A DNA stretch of 32,591 nucleotides, taken from NCBI RefSeq assembly GCF_025460805.1, contig NZ_JAMXFJ010000047.1, forward strand, positions 1-32,591, given 5' to 3'. Every line of letters starts with the position of its first letter. Position 1 is the first letter of the stretch. The notes below the pieces were generated by a model. It was given only the letters and a program-made list of their open reading frames with translations. It did not search any database and was not told the DNA's origin. This document shows positions 22,937 to 31,200 of this stretch, in pieces. The position numbers and the translations under genes are program-made. Source of the stretch: Microvirga sesbaniae. Lineage in GTDB: Bacteria > Pseudomonadota > Alphaproteobacteria > Rhizobiales > Beijerinckiaceae.

Positions 22937-23818
22937 ATGGGCATAGAGATCAAAACGGTTGGCGTTGTCGGCGCCGGGCAGATGGGAAGCGGAATCGCCC
23001 ATGTCTGCTCGCTGGCGGGTTTCACCGTCCGGCTCAACGATCTCTCCGAGGATCGGATCAATGCCGGGTTGGCCACGATCAACGGCAACATGGCCCGCCA
23101 GGTCGCCAAGGGCGCCATCTCGGACGCCGACCGGCAGGCGGCGCTCGATCGGATCAAGCCGGCGCGCACCTATGATGATCTCGCCACCTGCGACCTTGTG
23201 ATCGAGGCGGCGACCGAGAACGAGGAGGTGAAGCGCAAGATCTTCACCAATCTCAGCCCGTCGCTGCGCCCCGACGCGATGCTCGCCACCAACACCTCGT
23301 CGATCTCGATCACGCGGCTTGCCGCCTCCACCGACCGGCCGGAACGCTTCATCGGCATCCACTTCATGAATCCGGTGCCGGTGATGCAGCTGGTCGAGTT
23401 GATCCGCGGCATCGCCACCGAGGACCCGACCTACGAATCTGCCAAGGAGTTCATCGGCAAGCTCGGCAAGACCTCCACGGTTTCCGAGGACTTCCCGGCC
23501 TTCATCGTCAACCGGATCCTGCTGCCGATGATCAACGAGGCGATCTACACCCTCTACGAGGGCGTCGGCTCCGTGGAGGCCATCGACACGGCCATGCGGC
23601 TCGGCGCCAACCACCCCATGGGCCCGCTCCAGCTCGCCGACTTCATCGGCCTGGATACCTGTCTGTCCATCATGCAGGTGCTGCACGAGGGCCTGGCCGA
23701 TTCCAAGTACCGCCCCTGCCCGCTCCTGGTGAAGTATGTGGAAGCCGGCTGGCTCGGACGGAAGACGAAGCGCGGCTTCTACGATTACCGGGGCGAGAAG
23801 CCGGTCCCGACCCGCTGA
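22937..23818 (+). CDS. 3-hydroxybutyryl-CoA dehydrogenase
   Basis: This 293-residue enzyme oxidises or reduces (S)-3-hydroxyacyl-CoA with NAD(P). The Rossmann motif is VGVVGAGQMGSGIAHVC at the N terminus, followed by VIEAATENEEVK, NTSSISIT, FIGIHFMNPVPVMQLVE with the catalytic His, and the C-terminal dimer domain (NRILLPMINEAI, GANHPMGPLQLADFIGLD) ending in KTKRGFYDY. Single-domain length matches the PaaH/Hbd type, not the fused FadB. The ATG at 22937 is preferred from the family's usual start; another ATG at 22919 is in frame and neither has a strong ribosome binding site. It probably belongs to the etfBA transcript if the hairpin is read through. Confidence 0.93.
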   Translation: MGIEIKTVGVVGAGQMGSGIAHVCSLAGFTVRLNDLSEDRINAGLATINGNMARQVAKGAISDADRQAALDRIKPARTYDDLATCDLVIEAATENEEVKRKIFTNLSPSLRPDAMLATNTSSISITRLAASTDRPERFIGIHFMNPVPVMQLVELIRGIATEDPTYESAKEFIGKLGKTSTVSEDFPAFIVNRILLPMINEAIYTLYEGVGSVEAIDTAMRLGANHPMGPLQLADFIGLDTCLSIMQVLHEGLADSKYRPCPLLVKYVEAGWLGRKTKRGFYDYRGEKPVPTR

Positions 23819-23833
23819 CGGGCCGCGTGGCCG

Positions 23834-24352
23834 TCATAGCAGCCGCCTGAACGCATCGGTGAAGAAATAGGGCCCGAAGCTCCACAGCCCGGCCCAGAGC
23901 ATGGCGCCGAGGGCGTTGGCCACGACGAAATGGGGCCAGGGCATCCCGGTCGAACCGGCGATGAGACCGTTGAGCTGGCGCAGCACGACGACGAAGCGCG
24001 CCGTGAGAACCATGAAGAACCCCTTGGTCTTCACCGTCTGCTCCAGCTTGGACAGGCGGTCCGGGGTGAGCTTCACCAGGGAGCCGAACCTCATCAGAAG
24101 CGGCCGCCCTCCGAACCGGCCGATCAGGTAGCCGGTGCTGTCGCCGAGGACCGCCCCGGCCCAGGCGGCCAGAAAGACGTGGCCGATGGCGAGATCTCCA
24201 CGGGTGGCCAGGAGCGAAGCCCCGATCAGGGCGCTTTCTCCGGGCAGGGGCGCCCCGAAGGACTCGAGGTAAAGCACGACCAGAAGAGCCCACACGCCAT
24301 AGGCCGCGATGGCCGGCTCGATCCAGGCCAGGCCTTCCTGCAAAAGGTTCAT
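23834..24352 (-). CDS. DedA-family (VTT domain) membrane protein
   Basis: This 172-residue protein has about five hydrophobic segments and the DedA signatures: ESFGAPLPGESALIGASLLA, GDSTGYLIGRFGG, and the conserved arginine region VLTARFVVVLRQLNGLIAGSTGM. DedA proteins are undecaprenyl-phosphate or phospholipid flippase-like membrane proteins; the substrate here is not known. The start at 24352 has GGGG about eight bases upstream; the frame extends to 24442 with a poorly conserved hydrophilic stretch, so the shorter form is favoured. It is convergent with the hydroxyacyl-CoA dehydrogenase gene (15 bp apart) and divergent from the HNH gene. Confidence 0.85.
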   Translation of the reverse strand: MNLLQEGLAWIEPAIAAYGVWALLVVLYLESFGAPLPGESALIGASLLATRGDLAIGHVFLAAWAGAVLGDSTGYLIGRFGGRPLLMRFGSLVKLTPDRLSKLEQTVKTKGFFMVLTARFVVVLRQLNGLIAGSTGMPWPHFVVANALGAMLWAGLWSFGPYFFTDAFRRLL

Positions 24353-24436
24353 GAAAAGCCCCAAGTCGCTGGAATCCGGTCTCGATCCGTCCACACACAC
24401 TTCCTGTGGGTGCGTCACAAACGTCTGACCGTGCAT

Positions 24437-24465
24437 CTTCACAACAGTGTCATGCTGCCTATAGT
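24437..24465 (+). promoter_or_regulatory. predicted promoter of the HNH gene
   Basis: CTTCAC (24437-24442) and TATAGT (24460-24465) are 17 bp apart and lie about 50 bp before the GTG start at 24514. Fair match to the alphaproteobacterial vegetative pattern (CTTGAC with TATAAT-like -10). Confidence 0.45.
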
Positions 24466-24513
24466 CTAATCCGACGGGATACGAGTCTTCTCTTAACCTA
24501 AAGAGGAGGTGAG

Positions 24514-25083
24514 GTGACGATACACGTCCAGCCTGTTGTGCGACCGGAGGCCTGCCCGGCCCTCGTTCTCAATGCCGATTACCGGCCTTTGAGCTACTAC
24601 CCCTTGTCCATCTGGTGTTGGCAGGATGCGATCAAGGCGGTGTTTCTGGACAGGGTCAACATCGTGTCGGAATACGACAAGGTCGTGCGAAGTCCGACCT
24701 TCGAGATCCGCCTCCCCTCGGTCATTTCGCTCAAAACCTACGTCAAACCCTCACGTCACCCGGCCTTCACCCGCTTCAACGTCTTCCTGCGCGACCGCTT
24801 CAGCTGCCAATATTGCGGAGACCGCGAGGACCTGACCTTCGATCACGTCATTCCCCGGTCCAAGGGCGGGCAAACCACTTGGGAGAATGTCGTCGCCGCC
24901 TGTGCGCCCTGCAACCTCAGGAAGGGGGACAAACTGCCCCGCGAGGTGGATATGTGGCCCCGGCAGAGCCCCTTCGCCCCGACCGTCCACGACCTCCACT
25001 CCAACGGCCGCCTCTTCCCGCCGAACTATCTCCACGACAGCTGGATGGATTATCTCTACTGGGACAGCGAGCTGGAGCCCTGA
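24514..25083 (+). CDS. HNH endonuclease family protein
   Basis: This 189-residue protein has a zinc-finger HNH nuclease fold in its centre: C98/C101 (CQYCG), D110-H111 in LTFDHVIPRSKGG, N125 in TWENVVAAC, and C130/C133 with N134 in CAPCN. The catalytic His and the zinc cysteines are all present. The conserved N-terminal part (PALVLNADYRPLSYYPLSIW, KAVFLDRVNIVSEYD) is typical of a chromosomal HNH family found singly in many Alphaproteobacteria and Cyanobacteria, not restriction or homing enzymes. The role is unknown. The start is GTG with a strong AGGAGG about seven bases upstream. Confidence 0.88.
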   Translation: MTIHVQPVVRPEACPALVLNADYRPLSYYPLSIWCWQDAIKAVFLDRVNIVSEYDKVVRSPTFEIRLPSVISLKTYVKPSRHPAFTRFNVFLRDRFSCQYCGDREDLTFDHVIPRSKGGQTTWENVVAACAPCNLRKGDKLPREVDMWPRQSPFAPTVHDLHSNGRLFPPNYLHDSWMDYLYWDSELEP

Positions 25084-25094
25084 GATCCGTCCCC

Positions 25095-25119
25095 GGGCCC
25101 ATCCGGCGGGCCCATCCGG
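25095..25119 (+). repeat. short tandem repeat after the HNH gene
   Basis: GGGCCCATCCGG occurs twice (25095-25106 and 25108-25119), each with self-complementary GGGCCC. It is located between two convergent genes and may form a hairpin in the transcript. Confidence 0.6.
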
Positions 25120-25157
25120 GCCCCTGCCGGTCAGTCATTTCCCCATGGGCAAGCCGG

Positions 25158-26240
25158 TCAGGTCAGACGCCCCCGGGCTGCGACGGGCAACTCGCCGACG
25201 ATCGTGCCTCCCCGCACCGCCACCATTCGGTCCACCATGTTCACCACCACGCAGACGTGATTCGGCACGATGCGGACCACATCGCCCACGCTGGGACGAT
25301 CGTTGCAGGCGGACAGGTCGAGAAACCCGTGCTCCTCGGCGAAGCGGGCGATCCGGGCCTGCGGATGCTCGAGAATGAGGCCGTGGCCGTCGAGCCCGCC
25401 CGTATCGTAGGTCAGGGTCTTCGAGCCCGAATCGAGAATGCCCCGCTCGGGGCCGGCCCGGCTGACCACCGTCGCATAGACGGTCAGCGCGCAGTCCTCC
25501 AGCCCGGCGACGCCCGCTGCCAGCATCATGCGGTCGTTGAACACAGACGTGCCGGCCCGGTGCTCCGTCACGCCGTTGATCTTGCCCAGATGAACCAGGT
25601 TGGGGGTGCCGCCCGACGAGACGATGCGCGGTTCGAGCCCGAGCTCCCGCACGCCGGCCGTGGCCGCATCGAGGAAGGCCTGCGTCTCGGCCACCGCATT
25701 CTCCGGCGGATACAGCATGAAGCCTGCGAACGAGAGCCCCGGGCGTGACCCGATCTCCCGGGCGAGCGCCACGGCTTCCGCCGGCGTCTCCACCCCGGCG
25801 CGCCTGCGGCCGGTATCGCATTCCACCACCACGTCGAGAGGGCGCCCGGCCATGGCCGCGGCCCGCGGCAGGCCCGCGACGACCACCGGATTGTCGGCCG
25901 CCACGGTGACCTTCGTGCGCGTCAGGAGCCGGCCGAGGCGGTCGAGCTTCTCCTCACCCAGGAGATTGTAGGCGATGAGGATGTCGTCATGTCCGCTCTC
26001 CGCCATGATTTCGGCCTCGCCGAGCTTCTGGCACGTGAGGCCACGGGCGCCGGCATCCCGCTGCATGGCGGCGATCGCCGGGCTCTTGTGGGTCTTGATG
26101 TGAGGGCGGTTGGCGATGCCGGCTGAATCGCACAGGGCCTGCACCCGGGCGATATTGCGCTCGACCACGTCGAGATCGACCACCACGGCGGGCGTCCCGA
26201 ACTGCCGCGCGACCTCGTCCTTGAGAGCCTGAAGTCTCAT
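25158..26240 (-). CDS. DSD1 / D-threonine aldolase-like PLP enzyme (alanine racemase N-terminal fold)
   Basis: This 360-residue enzyme is of the fold-type III PLP family containing D-threonine aldolase and eukaryotic-type D-serine dehydratase. The PLP lysine is K49 in RPHIKTHKS. The C-terminal metal site is H328 and C330 in VPNHVCVVVN, the His-x-Cys pair used for zinc in D-serine dehydratase and its relatives. The GTSVFND and SGGTPNL segments are also conserved in the family. It should act on a D-3-hydroxyamino acid, cleaving or dehydrating it; sequence alone does not decide which. The start at 26240 has GGGGGAG about four bases upstream. It is followed on the same strand by nothing nearby; dsbB lies upstream with a 57-bp gap. 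Confidence 0.82.
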   Translation of the reverse strand: MRLQALKDEVARQFGTPAVVVDLDVVERNIARVQALCDSAGIANRPHIKTHKSPAIAAMQRDAGARGLTCQKLGEAEIMAESGHDDILIAYNLLGEEKLDRLGRLLTRTKVTVAADNPVVVAGLPRAAAMAGRPLDVVVECDTGRRRAGVETPAEAVALAREIGSRPGLSFAGFMLYPPENAVAETQAFLDAATAGVRELGLEPRIVSSGGTPNLVHLGKINGVTEHRAGTSVFNDRMMLAAGVAGLEDCALTVYATVVSRAGPERGILDSGSKTLTYDTGGLDGHGLILEHPQARIARFAEEHGFLDLSACNDRPSVGDVVRIVPNHVCVVVNMVDRMVAVRGGTIVGELPVAARGRLT

Positions 26241-26297
26241 GTCACTCCCCCACATGTCCGAGCGAAGGCTACCGGGGCGATGCCCATGGGCGCAAGG

Positions 26298-26798
26298 TCA
26301 CCGGCCCGGGAAGATCCCCTTGCGCGCCGCCGCGGCGGCCGCGAAGGCGGCGAGCGCCAGCGAGATCAGCACGTTCCATCCGGCCAGGGACAGGCCGAGG
26401 AAGCGCCAGGCCGCCTCCGTGCAGCTCACCACGCGGGTGTTCTGCAACTGGTTCAGGAAATCGCCCACATTGCCCGCGCCGGCGCCCGCGCCGCCGCCAC
26501 AATCGCTCGGGCCCGCGAAGAAGCCCCATTCCACGCCTGAATGATAAGCGCCAAGCCCCGCGCTGACGATGAAGATCAGGGCCAGGCACCAGAGGCCGAT
26601 GCGGGCATAGCGCGGCGGCAGGAGCGCGGCCGCGAGGCCCACCGGAATCGCGATGTAATAGGGATTGCGCTGCATCAGGCAGAGCTTGCACGGCACGTAG
26701 CCGAACACATGCTCGAAGATGAGCGCTCCGCCGACGGTCGCAGCGGCGCCCAGGGCCACGGCCAGCGCAGCCTGCCGCATCGTGAGGCTGATCCGCAT
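26298..26798 (-). CDS. dsbB: disulfide bond formation protein B
   Basis: This 166-residue inner-membrane protein has four helices and two redox pairs, the normal DsbB plan: C37/C40 (VPCKLCLMQRNPYY) in the first periplasmic loop and C100/C126 in the second. It passes electrons from DsbA to quinone. The second loop contains an unusual small-residue run CGGGAGAGAG (100-109) between its cysteines. No DsbA gene is nearby. It lies 12 bp downstream of the second VTT-family gene on the same strand, so they are likely co-transcribed. Confidence 0.92.
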   Translation of the reverse strand: MRISLTMRQAALAVALGAAATVGGALIFEHVFGYVPCKLCLMQRNPYYIAIPVGLAAALLPPRYARIGLWCLALIFIVSAGLGAYHSGVEWGFFAGPSDCGGGAGAGAGNVGDFLNQLQNTRVVSCTEAAWRFLGLSLAGWNVLISLALAAFAAAAAARKGIFPGR

Positions 26799-26810
26799 CG
26801 CCCCTCCCCT

Positions 26811-27392
26811 CTAGAAAAGATAGCGGAAGGCCACGAAGCCCCCGACGAAGGCCGCGATGGCCAGGGCCGCCACCAGGTTGAAATGGTTGTCGATGATCGA
26901 TTTGATCCGCGGTCCGAACTGGCTCATCAGGAGGGCCACGATGAAGAAGCGGGCGCCGCGGGTCAGGATCGACAGCAGGATGAACCAGCCCAGATGATAG
27001 CCCGCGAAGCCCGACGTGATGGTCACGAGCTTGTAGGGGATCGGGGTCAGGCCCTTCAGCAGGATCACCCAATGGCCGTACTCGGCATAGGCATGCCGGA
27101 ACGTCTCGGCGCCTTCCGTGAGGCCATAGAGATGGAACAGCCAGGCTCCGATGGAATCGTAGAGGCCGAGCCCGATGAAGTATCCGAGGATGCCGCCCAG
27201 GACGGACGCGACGGTGCAGATCAGGGCATAGGCCCAGGCCTTGTCGGGCCGTGCCAGCATCATCGGCACGAGCATCACGTCCGGCGGCACCGGAAAGAAC
27301 GAGCTTTCGGAGAAGGACACGAGTGCCAGCGCGTAAGGGGCCGAAGGGCGGGCCGCGAGGGACAGGGTCCAGTCGTAGAGGCGTCTCAGCAT
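26811..27392 (-). CDS. YqaA-like VTT-domain membrane protein
   Basis: This 193-residue protein has five or six hydrophobic segments with the SNARE-associated/VTT signatures: FSESSFFPVPPDVMLVPMM near residue 30 and the conserved arginine-type region LLKGLTPIPYKLVTITSGFAGY. This matches YqaA rather than classic DedA. It is the second VTT protein in the window, about 35% shorter in loops than large DedA proteins, and is probably transcribed with dsbB. It is the last gene before the tRNA and the low-GC region. Substrate unknown. Confidence 0.85.
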   Translation of the reverse strand: MLRRLYDWTLSLAARPSAPYALALVSFSESSFFPVPPDVMLVPMMLARPDKAWAYALICTVASVLGGILGYFIGLGLYDSIGAWLFHLYGLTEGAETFRHAYAEYGHWVILLKGLTPIPYKLVTITSGFAGYHLGWFILLSILTRGARFFIVALLMSQFGPRIKSIIDNHFNLVAALAIAAFVGGFVAFRYLF

Positions 27393-27544
27393 GGGGTTCC
27401 GACAGGTTCAATCCGGATCGGGGCCTTCGCCCCGGCCCCTTTGAGCACAAGGTGCCGCGAATTGCGAGAGCCCAACCGTGCGGCTTGCCTTCACATCTCG
27501 CGCATTGACCAAACTTCGCCGGTCATGGTACGTCGCGGGTCCTT

Positions 27545-27629
27545 GCCCCTGTGGCGGAATTGGTAGACGCGCTCGACTCAAAATCGAGTTCCGCAAGGAG
27601 TGCTGGTTCGATCCCGGCCAGGGGCACCA
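27545..27629 (+). tRNA. tRNA-Leu (anticodon CAA)
   Basis: The acceptor stem GCCCCTG (27545-27551) pairs with CAGGGGC (27619-27625), followed by A and an encoded CCA (27627-27629). The anticodon arm is CTCGA-CTCAAAA-TCGAG, giving anticodon CAA for leucine codon TTG. The D arm contains TGGTAGACGC and the T arm has the loop TTCGATC. A variable arm of class II length lies between. A weak promoter with TTGACC at 27505-27510 precedes it. The tRNA stands at the boundary with a low-GC accessory region. Confidence 0.95.
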
Positions 27630-27934
27630 TATTGATTTTATTGAATAAAATAGCTCAATCCATTGGAGCCTTTTTCCCACCTTGGCCGCTATGTCGGCAC
27701 CATGTCGGCACGGGAAGATAAATTACCCAATCGGCTGCTACGAGCGCCCTCCAGAAATTCTAGGGCTTTGCCGATGCAGATGAGCGCAAAGGGCTAGCGC
27801 CTCAGCGCATTAAGACAGGTCCATGAACCGTTCGCCCTAAAAGAGGCGGGTTGGTGAACTGTGTGCGTCATGCGGCTATCTCAACGGCTCGTTGGCCCTC
27901 TTGGAACTAGCACCCACCCGTCTATCAACCCCAG
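27630..27934. other. non-coding boundary region after tRNA-Leu
   Basis: No gene is supported here. The stretch begins with the AT-only palindrome ATTTTAT-TGA-ATAAAAT (27635-27651) and has a direct repeat ATGTCGGCAC (27691-27700 and 27702-27711). Base composition is clearly lower in GC than to the left of the tRNA. It could hold the attachment site of an integrated element; no integrase or second copy of the tRNA end was seen in the window. Confidence 0.55.
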
Positions 27935-28048
27935 TTGCAATGGCTGACCAGAACCGAAAGCCTTGCCGGCCGAACCACAGTTCACATCCTATTCGGATTC
28001 TGTTACAATATCTCTTCATCTGAGCGCTGGCGCACCTGGGGTGAGCTC

Positions 28049-29719
28049 ATGTACAGCGACCATGAGCAGTGGGCGCGGATCCGATACCGGGTTCTGGTCG
28101 AAGGAGCCACCCGGAGACAGGTCGGCCGCGAGACCGGGATCAGTCCGAATACGGTCCGGAAGATGCTGCGGACGAGACAGCCGGTGCCCCGCAGCCCGCG
28201 ACAGCAAGTCTTTCCCAAGCTCGGGCCATACTTGCAGACAGTCCAGCAGATGGTGTCGGGCGAAAGGCAGCCAAGCTTGTCTTATCGCGAGATATACAGG
28301 TCCATTCGGGAGCAGGGCTATACCGGAACGTACGACGCTGTCGGCAATTATATCAGGTCGCTCAAGCCAACGGATCGGATGCTGTGGGAAGCCGCATACG
28401 AGGACATCAAAACCTTGGACCGCAAGTCGGCGGTCACCCTTCTGATGCGGGTGGCGAGGCAGTGCCAGGCGAACGAACGGCAGAGACTTGCATCCTCCCG
28501 AGCGCGCAAAACTCACAAGGAAGTCGCCAGGCAGGCTGCCTTCACGTGGCTACGCCAGCTTCTGCAACAAAGGATGCCAGCCGCCGACCTGCGGGGCGAA
28601 CTCGGCGAGGTACCTGATCTCGACCGGCTGCTGGACAGGCTCCATCACGGGGGCCGCCACGTGCGCAATCGGTCGCTTGTGGTCCTCGGCAGCCTACGCG
28701 GCTGGCCTTCAACCGCGATTTGCGCCTTTCTCGGCATGGAGAAGAAGACCTATCGCAGCTACTGGCAGACCTATGAACGTGGCGGAGCCTCAGCCCTGTT
28801 CGCAGCGCGTCCTTCAACACGCAAGAAGGTCAACAGCGAGCCCCTGAAGAGCCTAATCTTCGCGATCCTGCATGAGCCGCCGCTCAACTACGGCATCAAC
28901 CGGACGGCCTGGACTATGGGCACGTTGCAGCAGGCTCTCGCCGAGAAGGGGAACTCTGCGTGCCGGGATACGATCCGCAAGATCACCAAGCAGGCAGGTT
29001 GGCGCTGGCTCAAAGCGCGCAAGGTGCTCACATCGACGGACCCGGATTATTCGGAGAAGGTGCGGACCCTGCGCTCGACTCTTGCTTCGCTGCACACCGA
29101 CGAAGCTTTCTTCTCGATTGATGAGTATGGGCCGTTCATTGTGAGGCTGCATAGCGGCAAAGCCCTGACACCTCCCGGGACGATCCGGATCGTCCCGGCG
29201 CGGCAGAGGGCCCGCGGCACGCTGATCCTCACGGCTGCCCTGGAACTGTCGACGAACCAAGTCACTCATGTCTACAGCGAGAAGAAAAACACGGCCGAGA
29301 TGATCCGGCTGATCGAGACCCTCGCCTCGAAGTATGCAGCCTATCGTCGGGTCTACCTGTCTTGGGACGCGGCTTCATGGCACTCCTCGAACCAGCTTAA
29401 GGACTGGCTGGCCAAGCACAATGCTGCCGCTCAGGTCGGTAATGGTCCGCAGATCGAGGTGGTGCCGCTGCCCTCCTGTGCCCCGTTCCTGAACGTTATT
29501 GAAGCCGTCTTCAGCGGCATGGCACGCGCCATCATCCACAACAGCAACTATTCCTCTGCGGAAGAGGCTCAGGCGGCAATCGACCGGTACTTAGCTGAAC
29601 GCAACGCTCATTTCCAGGAACAGCCTGAGCGCGCGGGCGAGTGGGTGTGGGGGCTTGAGCGACAGCCGGCGGTGTTCTCGGAAGCCAATACATGCAAGGA
29701 TCCTGCCTATAATCGATGA
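28049..29719 (+). mobile_element. IS630-type DDE transposase with IS21-like N-terminal HTH
   Basis: The 556-residue product has an unusually long N-terminal part. Residues 1-45 (YSDHEQWARIRYRVLVEGAT, then RRQVGRETGISPNTVRKML) are a helix-turn-helix like that of IS21 IstA. From about residue 200 follows an IS630-type second HTH (LRGWPSTAICAFLGMEKKTY) and then the DDE domain: D358 in FSIDEYGPF, D440 in YLSWDAASWHSS and E485 in APFLNVIEAVFSGM. All three catalytic residues are present, so it may be active. Usual IS630 transposases have about 340 residues. GGGGTGAG before ATG 28049 favours this start over the one at 27935. Terminal inverted repeats and the TA target duplication could not be found by eye, so the element's ends are unknown. 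Confidence 0.85.
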
Positions 29720-29814
29720 CACAGGTTGGAATGTCCTGACTCATTAGCGGCTGGAAGTGCCTTCGCGGCCCTTGAGTGTGAATGGCTTATCCTGCGGAGG
29801 TGATGGGAAGAGCT

Positions 29815-29994
29815 ATGTGTGAACACGATATCGTCGTCCGGCTCAGGGCCGCCTTAAGTCGTGAGGAAATCTCCCGCGAAGATATGGAGGCCCTCCTCAT
29901 TGAGGCTGCCGACGCGATTGAGTTCCTTCGCTCCTTGTTGGAGCCATTGGAGGAAGTTGGGTTAGAGGACTTGTCGCCAAAAGGCAGGGCTTAG
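29815..29994 (+). CDS. small acidic helical protein of unknown function
   Basis: This 59-residue protein (MCEHDIVVRLRAALSREEIS...) is acidic and probably all helical. Similar short proteins occur in rhizobial accessory DNA, by my recollection; no domain is recognised. GGGAAGAG is four bases before ATG 29815; in-frame ATG codons also lie at 29803 (directly after GGAGGTG) and 29782. It follows the transposase gene by 95 bp and is probably part of the host accessory region, not of the IS. Confidence 0.55.
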   Translation: MCEHDIVVRLRAALSREEISREDMEALLIEAADAIEFLRSLLEPLEEVGLEDLSPKGRA

Positions 29995-30054
29995 GGGACG
30001 ATGATTGATCTTGAGTACTTTGACGTGGTACGTCGCGTGATGGCACACCCATAA

Positions 30055-30088
30055 ATCTCTGGATGTCCCAGGACGCCCCCCCAGAGAT
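30055..30088 (+). repeat. inverted repeat, hairpin-forming
   Basis: ATCTCTGG (30055-30062) and CCAGAGAT (30081-30088) are exact inverted repeats with an 18-nt loop. It lacks a T run, so it is not an obvious terminator. The rest of 29995-30243 shows no supported gene. Confidence 0.6.
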
Positions 30089-30232
30089 CCTACAGCCCGT
30101 TGGGTACTGGATGCAAAGCCACAGGGGCGGCATACGCTATTGGCGCCTCTTCGGGGAGCCACCGCACTTCTGCTCGGATCGGCATATTAAGGGGGGCGGC
30201 CGTTTCTTCGCGAGTGAGGGAAGGAATCCGTG

Positions 30233-30256
30233 CCTGATCACCCCTAAGGGATCAGG
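30233..30256. repeat. inverted repeat at the end of the unknown membrane protein gene
   Basis: CCTGATC (30233-30239) and GATCAGG (30250-30256) pair with a short loop that contains the TAG stop (minus strand, 30246-30244). There is no T run on the minus-strand side. Confidence 0.55.
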
Positions 30257-30987
30257 CTGATATCGGAGAACTGAAAGGCAAATTCCGGCTTTTGCATTGA
30301 GCCAGACAGCGTCATGCTCTTTTCAGAGAAGCAGTCTCGTTTGGCTTTAATGAAGCTCCCGGAGAAGCGGACCCATTGCTCTTTTGTGAGTGGAGAGATT
30401 TCAAGCAGGGCACCAGGCGCACCAAGGTTGGAAGCATTTGTTACCTTCACGAAGCCGTTGGGCTCAGCACTGAGAGTGGTGTTGGCGTCAAGCGAAACGG
30501 CAAGCGCAAGGCGCCCGGCAGTGTCGGTTGAAACAGCCGCAATCTGACCGATCCAGTTCTGCACATCCGGGCTGGGAAATGCATCGCAAAGGAGTTTCTC
30601 ACGATCGAACCGGGCGAACTCGTTGACCATGTCCTCCCGCCCGCCTGGCGAATATTTCACGCGTGCTTTGTGACAGATTCCCAAAAATTTCTGCTGGTCG
30701 GCCGGCACGCTCAGCCCCTCTTCCGAGCTTTGGGGCTGTGACGCAAGTTCTTGGTGGGGAGCAGCCATCAACGAGTCACCGTCAAAGACGCGCCCCGATA
30801 GTACAGGATCAAGCACGTCACTTGGCGGGTTCGCGTCGCTTGCAAGTCCGCAACCGATGAAGCCCACGAGAGCCAAGGCAGCGCCCTGCCGCCGGGAGTG
30901 GACATGCAGAACGCTTAAAGGGATCAGAACAGACAGCAGTCCTGTGATGAGGGCGAGTATCGACGCTGAGGCTACGCAGTTCCACAT
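30244..30987 (-). CDS. membrane-anchored protein of unknown function
   Basis: This 247-residue protein has two hydrophobic segments at the N terminus (about residues 5-28 and 35-50, the second ending GFIGCGLAS), then a probable extracytoplasmic part. The C-terminal half (LAVSLDANTTLSAEPNGFVK, EQWVRFSGSFIKAKRDCFSE, SLTLSGS-like MTLSGSMQKPEFAFQFSDI) is beta-rich and resembles small rhizobial proteins with a GSF...DC...F.FSDI ending. Two cysteines in this half could form a disulfide. AGGAAA before the ATG supports translation. No neighbour gives a functional clue. A short inverted repeat (30233-30256, CCTGATC/GATCAGG) overlaps its stop codon. Confidence 0.65.
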   Translation of the reverse strand: MWNCVASASILALITGLLSVLIPLSVLHVHSRRQGAALALVGFIGCGLASDANPPSDVLDPVLSGRVFDGDSLMAAPHQELASQPQSSEEGLSVPADQQKFLGICHKARVKYSPGGREDMVNEFARFDREKLLCDAFPSPDVQNWIGQIAAVSTDTAGRLALAVSLDANTTLSAEPNGFVKVTNASNLGAPGALLEISPLTKEQWVRFSGSFIKAKRDCFSEKSMTLSGSMQKPEFAFQFSDISLIP

Positions 30988-31200
30988 GCCGATTTCCTGT
31001 GAGCATGTTCGTGTCGGTACTGTAAGGTTCTTATGTCTCTATCCAAAGGAGACCCGGCCGCCAATACCACTGCATGATGACCCCCATAGCGGGAATAGAT
31101 CTGGGACTCCGACCGTTATCGTAACTTGTGCTGGTGAAAGTACGTGGCGGTATGACAGTGGTGCTGACGACCGTAGCAGGATGGAGACGTCAATTAGCGT

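Noticed and set aside
27935..28048. Upstream start of the transposase at 27935
   Set aside because: No ribosome binding site, and the extra 38 residues are unlike IstA or IS630 starts; ATG 28049 has GGGGTGAG upstream.
30001..30054. Tiny frame ATG-TAA of 17 codons with AGGGG just upstream
   Set aside because: Too short to judge and without recognisable sequence; it is recorded only as a possible small peptide.
30063..30260. 65-codon plus-strand frame after the small acidic protein gene
   Set aside because: No ribosome binding site, it covers an inverted repeat and the end of an opposing gene, and the sequence resembles nothing known.
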